Shown piece after piece: positions 8,578 through 17,295 of a stretch of DNA of 64,000 bases (position 1 is its first letter; every line of letters starts with the position of its first letter). The translations under genes and the position numbers were made by a program. Under the pieces are notes generated by a model, which ran no database searches, was not told the DNA's origin, and worked only from the letters and a program-made list of their open reading frames with translations. The DNA is from CAZJAD01 sp964543855 (GTDB lineage: Bacteria; Electryoneota; RPQS01; DYHQ01): NCBI GenBank assembly GCA_964543855.1, contig CAZJAD010000002.1, forward strand, positions 1 to 64,000, written 5' to 3'.

Positions 8578-11112
8578 TCAGTGAGGCAGGACATTGGAGT
8601 AGTAAATCCAGAATGAGACCGTGCCGATCGACGCCTGCAACAGGAGGAGAACCAGGAAAGCAACGAAGGCTCCTCCACCGAGCGCAACCAGATAGAGCCG
8701 CCCGTAGCTTGTCGCATAGGCGATGCGAAGAGCATTGAACATCCGAAGCAAGTGCCAGAGAGCAAAAGCCAGCAGAAGGAGCGTACACGGTACGGCAAGG
8801 GCCGGCAGACGCACCAACCGATAGAAGACCACTGCAAACGGCAGCAGGAAGACGAAATTCGCAGCCGACCAGGTCACATAGGTGACGGCCTTTCCGAGGG
8901 TAACTCGCGCACGGAAAATGAGGCCTGCGAGCTTGATGACAACGGCCTGGAGAAAGAGCAGCAGTAGAAACAGGATCGCCAGGTAGATGATGCTCAGGAT
9001 GGGATTCCAGACGAGACTCAGAACCCCCAGTTTCATTGCAGGCCAGCGAACAAAATGAGTGAGGAGATAGTCGAAACCGTACGAATAGCGAAGACCGTAG
9101 AGCAGACTCGAACCCAGCAAGGCCAGCGTGAGCGCGTGCGATACCGCGAGCACGACGGTTTGACTGGGTTGCAAAAAGCGTCGGGCGTGGATGTCAGAGA
9201 AGAAGCCGTGCGCATGAAGAAAGACACGCTTGAGATTCTGCTTGAAGACATTGTTGCGGCGGAGCTCGAGACTCAGCAACACAATCAAGCCGAGACTTCC
9301 AACCGGAAACTCGACCGGCGGTGATTCACCCTGCGGTCTTTCTGACATGGGAGCCGATTCGCCGGTCTGCGCCAGGTCGCGGAGTTTGAAGAACGATACC
9401 CTTTCGTGACGGGCCAGATCCACGAGGCCAAAGGAATAGATATAGGGATCTTCTTTGTTGGCTTGCGCAAGGGGAGGCGTGTAGCCGCGATAATCCGAAT
9501 AGGAGAAAATCAGCAGACCGGCATAGGGAGTGTCACCTGACACTTGGCTCAGTTGGTCAAGCAAGAAATCGGCCTGTTCGGAGGCGCTTCCCCTTCCCCC
9601 TTCGCTCACCATCGTGCCGACACGACTCAAGATGACTGGCCTGGTTAGTGTGTCAGGGTTCAAGGGCAAGTCCCGTCTCCAAGGCGCCAGACCAAGCAGG
9701 AAGAAACTCACCGGATAGTCTGCGACGGAATTCAGGTTGTAGGTTTCGACAAAAGTCGGGCGACTATCCAGCTCAGCGAGCTCACCGGCGAGATCGGTGA
9801 TCGTCGCCTGAGTCCGGTGGCTTTTCCAGTCGAGATCATGCCCCAGTCCCCAGGCCGCGATGCACACATGGCCTCGGTCTCGGCGGACCAGGCGGCGCAG
9901 CGCCAACTCGCACCGTGCTCGATAGGCGCGCTTCGCGAGGATATCTGCTGGAATGCCGTCGAGTGGCAATCCCGAGAAAACGAGCATCCCCAGCCGATCA
10001 CATACCGCGAGAAGAGCCGGTGGAGCAGGCGAGGGAACTACATGCAGCAGATTGAACCCCAACTCCTTCATCCGACGGACATCCGCTTCGAAAAGCGTAT
10101 CGGGAATGACTGAGCCCGCAGCGGCACTCTCCGGAATATATTGCGTACCGCGCAGGGAAATCGGCGCGCCATTCAAGAGAAAGCCGTGCTCTGACAGAGA
10201 GAGTCTCTTGAATCCTATCTTCTGGCGGTAGAGATGAAGCAAACCGTCTGGTGTGTTCAGGCAGACATCCAGGTCGTAGAGAACCGGGTTGCCTGGCGAC
10301 CACGCGAGTGGCCTGAATGGCTCGAATTCGAGAGAAAGCTGTTGAGCTTTCGGGCCGTCAACGGGAATGGCCACGGAGTATGACTCTGCCACGAGCCTCC
10401 CTTTGGCATCGTAGATTTCGGCGGAACAGACAATCGAATCTCCAGGAACGAGGAAGGAGACTGTCGGGCCTATCGCTCGGGCAATATCGATGGTCACGGT
10501 GGCACCCAGGGTTGAATCCGCCGCCGGCCAGTGCAAGACGGCACCCTCGATGGACCACGGCGGTGTGACCCACAGGTAACAGTCGGAGAGAATGCCGCCG
10601 GAATTGCGCGGCGCGTATATCTGCGGATACAAGGGGAGCGTGGTCTTCGATCTCAGGCGGTTGTCGACTTTGAGTTCGATCGTGTTTGCTTTGGTGAAGG
10701 TCAGAAGCTGGGAGGGGAGATCGAGAGTGAACCCGAGATGATTTCCTTCGGCGGACTCGATGAACTTGCCGTTGATCACGACGCTGACTTTGTAGTTCGC
10801 CTGCGCAACGACCAGATGGAAATGCCAGCCGCGAAGGGAATCGGGCAATGTGACTTCACGGTGAAAAAGGACTTCTCCCTGGTAATCATCAAAGCAGGAA
10901 GGAATCCATCCCGTGTGCCACGCTTCTTCTTTTGAAGTTCGATACTGCCAGGCGCCGGACAGGTCGATCCGAACCTCTGTCGGATTCTGGCCCGTTACCC
11001 ATCGCTCGGGGGCTCTGCCAAGCCGCTGCTCCCGAAGCACAAAGCCCCCGGCGGGTCGCGAAGCCATCGCCACACCGAGGGCTATGAGAAGGCAGAGAAC
11101 GCGGTGAATCAT
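8578..11112 (-). CDS. GH2-fold protein lacking catalytic residues, with C-terminal Yip1-like membrane domain
   Basis: The ATG at 11112 starts a signal peptide (MIHRVLCLLIALGVAMAS); 844 residues. Residues about 35-190 resemble the GH2 sugar-binding jelly roll (DLSGAWQYR, LFHREVTLP, VVINGKFI), about 200-315 an Ig-like domain, and about 315-580 the TIM barrel. The GH2 active site is missing: the usual R-xx-HYP segment reads NLLHVVPSP (354-362), the WxxGNE acid/base site reads WGLGHD (421-426), and the nucleophile strand (about 495-505) shows no SEFG-like glutamate. From about 600 there are five or six membrane segments resembling a Yip1 domain. I infer an exported carbohydrate- or glycan-sensing pseudoenzyme anchored in the inner membrane. 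The gene lies between pepT and guaB. Confidence 0.7.
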   Translation of the reverse strand: MIHRVLCLLIALGVAMASRPAGGFVLREQRLGRAPERWVTGQNPTEVRIDLSGAWQYRTSKEEAWHTGWIPSCFDDYQGEVLFHREVTLPDSLRGWHFHLVVAQANYKVSVVINGKFIESAEGNHLGFTLDLPSQLLTFTKANTIELKVDNRLRSKTTLPLYPQIYAPRNSGGILSDCYLWVTPPWSIEGAVLHWPAADSTLGATVTIDIARAIGPTVSFLVPGDSIVCSAEIYDAKGRLVAESYSVAIPVDGPKAQQLSLEFEPFRPLAWSPGNPVLYDLDVCLNTPDGLLHLYRQKIGFKRLSLSEHGFLLNGAPISLRGTQYIPESAAAGSVIPDTLFEADVRRMKELGFNLLHVVPSPAPPALLAVCDRLGMLVFSGLPLDGIPADILAKRAYRARCELALRRLVRRDRGHVCIAAWGLGHDLDWKSHRTQATITDLAGELAELDSRPTFVETYNLNSVADYPVSFFLLGLAPWRRDLPLNPDTLTRPVILSRVGTMVSEGGRGSASEQADFLLDQLSQVSGDTPYAGLLIFSYSDYRGYTPPLAQANKEDPYIYSFGLVDLARHERVSFFKLRDLAQTGESAPMSERPQGESPPVEFPVGSLGLIVLLSLELRRNNVFKQNLKRVFLHAHGFFSDIHARRFLQPSQTVVLAVSHALTLALLGSSLLYGLRYSYGFDYLLTHFVRWPAMKLGVLSLVWNPILSIIYLAILFLLLLFLQAVVIKLAGLIFRARVTLGKAVTYVTWSAANFVFLLPFAVVFYRLVRLPALAVPCTLLLLAFALWHLLRMFNALRIAYATSYGRLYLVALGGGAFVAFLVLLLLQASIGTVSFWIYYSNVLPH

Positions 11113-11132
11113 GGAGATGCAGGTCTCATTGA

Positions 11133-12302
11133 TTACGACGCCAGTTCTGCGTTTTGGGTCAGGATTTCGATACAGAGGCGGCAGCACATTTCCAAATCAG
11201 AGACGGCGATGTGCTCGTCTGTTGTGTGTTCACCGGACATCCCGGTTCCAATGACAACCGTCGGGAGACCGTGAGAGTTGTAGATGTTGGCGTTCGTTCC
11301 CCCGCCGACGGACTGCGCTTCCATTTTGAGGCCGAGCTTCGTTCCGGCAGCGAAGGCCAGGCGGTATGGCAGGCTGTCCTCGGCAATGTTCATGGCTCCA
11401 TATTCACGAATAATCGTCGCGTTGAATTTTGGGATGAGAATCTTGCCATCGAGTTCCTTTCGAAACTCGGGAAGGATGTTACGAAAACAATCTTGCATAT
11501 GCGTGGTCTGATTCTCGAGGAATTCAGCGTCATGACTCCTTGCTTCGGCGCGAATCGTTGCCCGGTCGGCGACGACATTGGTCGCCCGTCCGCCCTCAAT
11601 TGTGCCAATGTTCGCTGTCGAGTCTGGATTCAGACGCCCGAGGCGCATCTGAGAAATGGCTTTGCACGCCACTTCGATGGCCGAGATGCCTCGTTCCGGA
11701 GCCATGCCGGCATGCGCAGCGACTCCTTCGATTTCGAAGGTCATGCGATTTGCATGAGGAGAGCGCACGACAATTCTCTCGAGCTCCTCACTATCGAGAA
11801 CGAAAGCGCACTTCGCTTTGAGTTCGCTGAAGTCAATTTCGCGGGCTCCGAGCAGACCCACCTCCTCGGCTGCATCAAAGATCACTTCAATGGGTCCCGT
11901 GGGCAGTTTCTGCTCGTAGACGACGCGCAGCATCTCGACAACCGCGGCGACACCGGATTTATCGTCCGCACCGAGTATCGTCGTGCCATCCGATCGAATC
12001 ACGCCGTCCTCGACGCGCGGCTGAATTCCACGGCCCGGCATGACCGTGTCCATATGAGCGGAGAAGAGCAGTGTCGGCGCGTTCGAGATTGATCCTTTCA
12101 TCCGGACATGCAGATTGCCGCAGTTCCCCGAAATTTTCTTGGCAGCATCGTCCTGCCAGATCTCCACGCCAAGGGGTTTGAGAATCTTGGTCAGATAGGC
12201 AGCGACATCCGCCTCCTCTTTTGACGGGCTGTCGATCTGAACAAGGTCGAGAAAAGTGCGAACCAAGCGGTCCGCGCTAGGCTGGTATTTCTTTGTTGCC
12301 AT
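11133..12302 (-). CDS. pepT: M20-family peptidase, PepT-like
   Basis: Zinc aminopeptidase of the PepT (peptidase T, tripeptidase) group. It has 389 residues from MATKKYQPSADRLV at 12302, a start that overlaps the mtaB end by 26 bases. Metal ligands are recognisable: the His of LLFSAHMDTV, the bridging Asp of LGADDKSG, the EE of DAAEEVG, the Asp of FVLDSEE and the C-terminal His of SGEHTTDEH. A dimerisation domain lies between about residues 180 and 295. Substrate is predicted only from family; other M20 peptidases are possible. Confidence 0.85.
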   Translation of the reverse strand: MATKKYQPSADRLVRTFLDLVQIDSPSKEEADVAAYLTKILKPLGVEIWQDDAAKKISGNCGNLHVRMKGSISNAPTLLFSAHMDTVMPGRGIQPRVEDGVIRSDGTTILGADDKSGVAAVVEMLRVVYEQKLPTGPIEVIFDAAEEVGLLGAREIDFSELKAKCAFVLDSEELERIVVRSPHANRMTFEIEGVAAHAGMAPERGISAIEVACKAISQMRLGRLNPDSTANIGTIEGGRATNVVADRATIRAEARSHDAEFLENQTTHMQDCFRNILPEFRKELDGKILIPKFNATIIREYGAMNIAEDSLPYRLAFAAGTKLGLKMEAQSVGGGTNANIYNSHGLPTVVIGTGMSGEHTTDEHIAVSDLEMCCRLCIEILTQNAELAS

Positions 12303-13605
12303 AATGTGCCTGAACGATCTTTCCTTGAACTCCGTTGGGATGCAGTTTCTCAATGTATATGCTGCAGGTCTTGCGCATGGTTGATTGCGGTGGTTTGAAG
12401 AAAACCCGCAGATAATTGCGAGTGTATCCGCTGGCGAGCTCTCCAGTGCCGCGGCTTTCCGGGACAATCTGCTGCACCGTTCCGATATGGTTTTCCCGAA
12501 AGCGGCGGCGCTTCTGTGTGTCGAGTTTCTTCAATTCAGTCATGCGTTTCTGGATTTCGAATCCTGGAACGCGATCCGGGAGTCGCTGTGCCGGCGTTCC
12601 CGGTCGCGCCGAAAACGGAAACAGATGCAGGTAAGTGAACGGGTTCTCTTCGACGAATCGGCAGGTGTTCGCGAAATGTTCCGGCATCTCACCGGGGAAA
12701 CCAACAATGACATCGGCACCGAGTCCCCAGTCTTGGCGCAGAGAGAATGCGAATCGAATGAGTTCACGCAAGCGCGAGGCCGTGTAGCGACGGTTCATCC
12801 AGCGCAGAATCCTGTCATCGGCGCTTTGAATCGGCAGATGCAGATGGGGACATATCTTCTCTGACTGTGCGATGAATCGAATCAGGGACTCCGAGAGTCC
12901 CCACGGTTCAATTGACCCGAGTCGGATGCGCTGAAGTCCCAAGACGCTTTCCAGAGAAAACAGGAGCTCTTGAAGGCCATCTTCCGAACCGAGATCCTGG
13001 CCGTAGCTGCTCAAGTTCACGCCTGTCAGGACAATCTCGACGAACCCGTTGCCTGCAAGTTGTTCTGCCTGCTCGACTGCCTCGGCGACCGGTCGACTGC
13101 GCGCCTGCCCTCGAAGACGCGGCACGATGCAGTAGGTGCATTTCTCGTCGCAACCGTCCTGGACTTTCAGATAGGCACGACTGCGCCCGAGTAACCTATC
13201 GACAGCGCCGCTATCGACCCAAGTTGTAACGCCTGAGGTTTCCCCAACGGCAACGGTTCCTGCTTTCGCAGGCGAGAGAAAGTCGAGGATGCGCTCTTTT
13301 TCGCGATTGCCGAGAACGACATCAACCCCTCCAAGAGAGCTGAGGGCCGCGGCGTCACGCTCCGCCATGCACCCGACGGCAAACAGGCGTGCGTGAGGGG
13401 CTGACCGGTGGAAGCGCCGCAGGAGATTGCGCGTTTTGCTTTCCGCGGTTGCTGTCACAGCGCAAGTGTTGACAACGCACAAGTCAGCGTCTTCCGGAGC
13501 GTGGGCCACCTCGTAGCCGGAGCTGCGAAGCCGAGCCAGAATCGCCTCGCTGTCGTATTGGTTGAGTTTGCACCCTAAGGTGGCGATGCAGACTTTTTCC
13601 GCCAT
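12277..13605 (-). CDS. mtaB: tRNA t6A37 methylthiotransferase MtaB
   Basis: Radical-SAM enzyme that turns t6A37 into ms2t6A37 in tRNAs. It has 442 residues. The N-terminal MTTase (UPF0004) domain starts CIATLGCKLNQYDSE and has its three cluster cysteines (C in TLGCKLNQ, VVNTCAVT, AVGCMAE). The radical-SAM cysteines are in DGCDEKCTYCIVP. A TRAM-like domain closes the protein. The GCKLNQYDSE form distinguishes MtaB from MiaB and RimO. It lies 65 bases after rpsA, in the same direction. Confidence 0.95.
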   Translation of the reverse strand: MAEKVCIATLGCKLNQYDSEAILARLRSSGYEVAHAPEDADLCVVNTCAVTATAESKTRNLLRRFHRSAPHARLFAVGCMAERDAAALSSLGGVDVVLGNREKERILDFLSPAKAGTVAVGETSGVTTWVDSGAVDRLLGRSRAYLKVQDGCDEKCTYCIVPRLRGQARSRPVAEAVEQAEQLAGNGFVEIVLTGVNLSSYGQDLGSEDGLQELLFSLESVLGLQRIRLGSIEPWGLSESLIRFIAQSEKICPHLHLPIQSADDRILRWMNRRYTASRLRELIRFAFSLRQDWGLGADVIVGFPGEMPEHFANTCRFVEENPFTYLHLFPFSARPGTPAQRLPDRVPGFEIQKRMTELKKLDTQKRRRFRENHIGTVQQIVPESRGTGELASGYTRNYLRVFFKPPQSTMRKTCSIYIEKLHPNGVQGKIVQAHYGNKEIPA

Positions 13606-13670
13606 GCGTGACCTATCGAGAATTGCGGCGAGGCTGTCCGTCTGTTGGCGCGCCGGCGTCCGCAGTATGG

Positions 13671-15803
13671 CTATGCGCTCGTCTCTTTTCCGGGAGACGG
13701 TGGCTCATCCGACGGAGGTTCTTCGGACGAAGCGGCTGTATCTTCCTCGGAGGCAACCGGAGGCTGCTTTTCCTTAGTGTCTTCTGGTAGTTCTTCGCTC
13801 TCGGCGAATGCACTCGCGGCTGGTTCGTCCGTCGGAGTTTCTCCCTTATCTTTCGGCATCTCGGGGGCAGTTTCCGGCGGCGTGATGTCGGCGGCCTCCT
13901 TCGGTGCTTCGGCAGCAGCAGGCGGCGCCCCCTCCTCGTCCGTTGCGTCTTCCGTGGCAACCTCCCCCTTCGGAATCTCAGGGATTTCCTGAGGCGTCTG
14001 AACGGCTGCTCCCTCCGATGTCGTCAGATACTCGTCGTAGGCTTTTGTCTCCGCCGTCTTCTCAGCCTCCAACGCCGAGAGAATAATGCGCTTCGATTCC
14101 TTGTCAAACTCGATGACTTCGAGGGCCAATTCATCGCCCGCTTTGATCGTGCGACGCTCCGCTCCTTTTGCCAATCGTCGCAACTGGCTGTTGGGTACGA
14201 AGCCCTCGACTTCGAGCGGCAGTTCCACGACGACACCTTTTTCGAGTACGCGGACGACCTTGCCGGTCGTCTGAGTCTTGATGGGATAGGCCTGTTCGAA
14301 ACGATCCCAGGGATTCTCCTGCGCTTGCTTGAGTCCGAGGGCAATCCGGCGCTCTCCACGGTCGAAACCGAGGACAACGATTTCCACTTCATCTTCTTTT
14401 TTCAGGACCTCGCCCGGATGCCGGATACGCTTTGTCCACGACAGATCGGAGATGTGAACGAGTCCATCGATGCCATCTTCGAGCTCGACGAAGGCCCCGA
14501 ACGGGACCAAGTCACGCACAATGCCTTTGTGGCGAGAGCCGACGGTGTACTTCTGCTCCAAGTCCTCCCAGGGATCCTTCTCGGTTTGCTTGAGCCCCAG
14601 CGATATCTTGCGGTTTTCCTTGTCGATGGATAGAACGACAATCTCAATTTCATCGCCTACGGACACAAGAGCCGAGGGGTGTTTGATATGTTGCGTCCAG
14701 CTCATTTCGGAAATATGGATAAGACCCTCAAGTCCCTTTTCGAGCTCAATGAAGGCTCCATAGCGAGCGATCGACACGACCCTGCCTTTGACGCGCGACC
14801 CGACCGGATATTTGGTCTCCACGCCTTCCCACGGGTGTGGCTGAAGCTGTTTCAACCCGACCGAGATGCGCCGACGCTCGGGGTCGTAATCAAGAACCTT
14901 GACCTGCAGTTTCTGGTCGAGCTGCACGACTTCGGACGGATGCCCGACGCGACCCCACGAGAGGTCCGTGATGTGCAAGAGACCGTCGACTCCGCCCAAG
15001 TCGACAAACACTCCGAAGTCCGTGATGTTCTTGACGGTTCCCTCCAGGATCTTACCGACTTCCATTTCGCTCAGGACTTTTTCCCGGACGCCGGCCATGC
15101 TTTCTTCGACCAAGACTTTGTGCGATACGACCACATTCTTTCGGGAATCATTCAGCTTTACGATCCGGAAATCCATCGTCTGTCCAACGAGGGCATCGAA
15201 GTCGCGCACGGGACGGATGTCAATCTGCGATCCGGGCAAGAAGGCATCGACTCCAAGGATGTCGACGACCATACCACCTTTGATGCGGCGCAGAATTCTG
15301 CCGTCGATGGTTTCATTCTGGTGATAGATTTCGCCGATACGCTCCCAGAGTTTGAGGAAGTCGGCTTTCTTCTTGGAGAGAATCAGTTGACCTTCGGCAT
15401 TTTCTACGCGGTCGAGGTAGACTTCGATGTCGTCGCCGACCTTGATCCCGGAGAGGTCATCGAATTCCTCAGTGAGAACGGTTCCTTCGGATTTGAAACC
15501 AATATCCACAGCGATTTCTTTGTCACCGATCGCAATCACCTTGCCTCGAACAATCTCCCCTTCTTTGAAATCCATAATGGTTCTCTCATAGAGCGACACC
15601 AGACCGCTGGTTTCTTCGGTCGAGTCTTTCTGTCCCTTCTCCATATCTTCAAGGGCCACGGTGCGGCCGCGATATTCCAGATTTTCTTCGGGGGAAGCTG
15701 GCCGTTGCTGCTGGGCGGCTTCCTGCTTGCGGACTTGTTCACCTCCTTCCGTGGTTTCATTTGGCCCCAGATTCTGGGGGGTTGAGTTTGTTTGTTCGTC
15801 CAT
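13671..15803 (-). CDS. rpsA: 30S ribosomal protein S1 with extended acidic tail
   Basis: RNA-binding protein that helps mRNAs dock on the 30S subunit. It has 710 residues and six S1 repeats from about residue 80 to 600; repeats 3-5 carry clear motifs such as GVFVDLGGVDGLLH, GAFIELEKGLEGLIH and GAFVELEDGIDGLVH. An N-terminal charged extension of about 75 residues and a C-terminal tail of about 100 residues rich in Glu, Pro and Ala make it longer than E. coli S1 (557). AAGGAG lies 10 bases before the ATG. It follows cmk-plsC as in the widespread cmk-rpsA arrangement; no IspH domain is fused. Confidence 0.96.
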   Translation of the reverse strand: MDEQTNSTPQNLGPNETTEGGEQVRKQEAAQQQRPASPEENLEYRGRTVALEDMEKGQKDSTEETSGLVSLYERTIMDFKEGEIVRGKVIAIGDKEIAVDIGFKSEGTVLTEEFDDLSGIKVGDDIEVYLDRVENAEGQLILSKKKADFLKLWERIGEIYHQNETIDGRILRRIKGGMVVDILGVDAFLPGSQIDIRPVRDFDALVGQTMDFRIVKLNDSRKNVVVSHKVLVEESMAGVREKVLSEMEVGKILEGTVKNITDFGVFVDLGGVDGLLHITDLSWGRVGHPSEVVQLDQKLQVKVLDYDPERRRISVGLKQLQPHPWEGVETKYPVGSRVKGRVVSIARYGAFIELEKGLEGLIHISEMSWTQHIKHPSALVSVGDEIEIVVLSIDKENRKISLGLKQTEKDPWEDLEQKYTVGSRHKGIVRDLVPFGAFVELEDGIDGLVHISDLSWTKRIRHPGEVLKKEDEVEIVVLGFDRGERRIALGLKQAQENPWDRFEQAYPIKTQTTGKVVRVLEKGVVVELPLEVEGFVPNSQLRRLAKGAERRTIKAGDELALEVIEFDKESKRIILSALEAEKTAETKAYDEYLTTSEGAAVQTPQEIPEIPKGEVATEDATDEEGAPPAAAEAPKEAADITPPETAPEMPKDKGETPTDEPAASAFAESEELPEDTKEKQPPVASEEDTAASSEEPPSDEPPSPGKETSA

Positions 15804-15917
15804 TGGGTTAGCACTCCTTCACTTGGTTCACAGTCGACACCGCACAGCGCTCAACCGAATCGAGAAGTCCTCAACTCGAGCACCGGTGTGACCTTTGTTT
15901 ATGAGTTGTTGGTTTTT

Positions 15918-16598
15918 TCAGCGCAGTTCAGGATACGGGATAACATCTCTTTCGTAGATAGGCCCTTTATTCTTGACCAGACGGCCGGGAGTTTCGAGCG
16001 ACAGAGTCCGAATGCGTTCGAGGATTTCCTCGGCGATGCGGCGATAGAGTTCCTTTCCGTGAGCGCCCTGCGGCATAAGATCGGCAAGCGAGAGGGGCTG
16101 GCCGATGACGGCCGACATGCGAGGCCGACGAAAGAAAGCGAGCCGTGCTCGGTCACTGCCGTGCACGTAGACCGGCACAATCTGCGCGCGAGACGAATAC
16201 GCGAGCCACCCAATTCCCGTCTTGACTCTCAAGAAACCGCCACGCGGCGCGCGGGTCCCTTCGGGGAAAATGAGAAGAGCCTCCTCACTCTCCAAGGTTT
16301 TCAGCGAGTGTCTGAGGGCTTCCCGGTCAAAGCCGGACCGCGTGACCGGAAAGGCATTCAGATAGCGAATGAGCGCTGCGAAAGGCCGGTTCTTGAACAG
16401 CTCCGTCTTAGCGAAAAAGTGTATCTCTCGCGGCAGAGCGGCTCCCAATATCATCGGGTCAAGATTGGAGCGATGGTTCGCCGCGACGATGAGCTTTCCG
16501 CGCGGCGGGATATTCTCTCTGCCCCGAACCTTCAGTCCGAACAAGAGCGAAAGGATCCAGCGGGACAACCCGGCACAGAAAGCGTAGCCGAATCTCAT
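15918..16598 (-). CDS. plsC: 1-acyl-sn-glycerol-3-phosphate acyltransferase
   Basis: Adds the second acyl chain to make phosphatidic acid at the inner membrane. It has 226 residues from the ATG at 16598, which overlaps the cmk stop by ATGA. Acyltransferase motifs: NHRSNLDP (catalytic HX4D), a middle motif ending in TRSGFDREAL, FPEGTRAPRG, and IVPVYVHGS. One N-terminal hydrophobic segment is present. Product feeds CdsA (2777-3586). Lies between cmk and rpsA, a common placement. Confidence 0.93.
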   Translation of the reverse strand: MRFGYAFCAGLSRWILSLLFGLKVRGRENIPPRGKLIVAANHRSNLDPMILGAALPREIHFFAKTELFKNRPFAALIRYLNAFPVTRSGFDREALRHSLKTLESEEALLIFPEGTRAPRGGFLRVKTGIGWLAYSSRAQIVPVYVHGSDRARLAFFRRPRMSAVIGQPLSLADLMPQGAHGKELYRRIAEEILERIRTLSLETPGRLVKNKGPIYERDVIPYPELR

Positions 16599-17290
16599 GA
16601 CCCCTTTTTCGACTTTTTCGGCCTCTCTCTTTCGCGCGCAAGAGAGACGATTCTTCCAACCTGTTCGTCCAGAGTGAGATGAGTCGTATCCAGAACGACC
16701 GCATCCCGAGCACACGAGAGAGGGCTGTGTTCGCGGGTGCTATCCCGCTTATCTCGGTCGGCGAGCGCTTGCCGTATCTCGGTTTCGTCCTGTTCAATTC
16801 CCTGGACGCTCAAGTCTCGCAAGCGACGGCGCGCTCGCTCGTCCAAGTCGGCAATCAGATAGATCTTGAGCGGTGCGTCGGGAAAGACGACCGTGCCAAT
16901 GTCCCGGCCCTCAAGGACCACCCCGCCTTTCTTGCCCATTTCCCGCTGCAACTCGACCAGAAACTCTCGCACGGTCGGATTCTCGGATACGGGGCCGACC
17001 CAGAGGGAAATCTCCGGTGTGCGGATGGCCTCCGTGACATCCTCACCGTCGAGCAGGATACGTGTCTCCCCATTCTCTTCTTGTTGCTCGATTCGGATTT
17101 CTCGAAGTAGTTCGAGAATCCCCTTCGTATCCTGAGGTTCGACGCCGAGCTGGAGCATTTTCAAGGCGACAGTGCGGTACATCGCGCCGGTGTCGAGATA
17201 GCGATACCCGAGAGTCTTGGCCACCAATCGGGCCGTAGTGGATTTACCTGAACCCGCCGGGCCATCAATTGCTATGATCAGTTTTCGCAC
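16595..17290 (-). CDS. cmk: Cytidylate kinase
   Basis: Phosphorylates CMP and dCMP with ATP. It has 231 residues, the usual length. P-loop IDGPAGSGKSTTARLVAK; then GYRYLDTGAMYRTVALK, the CMP-binding insert and LEGRDIGTVVFPDA with the conserved RDIGT. DRDKRDSTRE matches the family's lid region. It overlaps plsC by 4 bases and starts 5 bases after the SDR-like gene. Confidence 0.96.
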   Translation of the reverse strand: MRKLIIAIDGPAGSGKSTTARLVAKTLGYRYLDTGAMYRTVALKMLQLGVEPQDTKGILELLREIRIEQQEENGETRILLDGEDVTEAIRTPEISLWVGPVSENPTVREFLVELQREMGKKGGVVLEGRDIGTVVFPDAPLKIYLIADLDERARRRLRDLSVQGIEQDETEIRQALADRDKRDSTREHSPLSCARDAVVLDTTHLTLDEQVGRIVSLARERERPKKSKKGS

Positions 17291-17295
17291 GGCTG

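Noticed and set aside
8578..11112. Active beta-galactosidase or beta-glucuronidase
   Set aside because: The fold is GH2-like but the acid/base Glu, the nucleophile Glu and the HYP sugar-binding segment are all replaced.
14679..15785. Long open frame on the plus strand opposite rpsA (about 368 codons)
   Set aside because: It mirrors the codon pattern of rpsA, whose six S1 repeats are beyond doubt; the translated protein shows no family motif and no ribosome-binding site.
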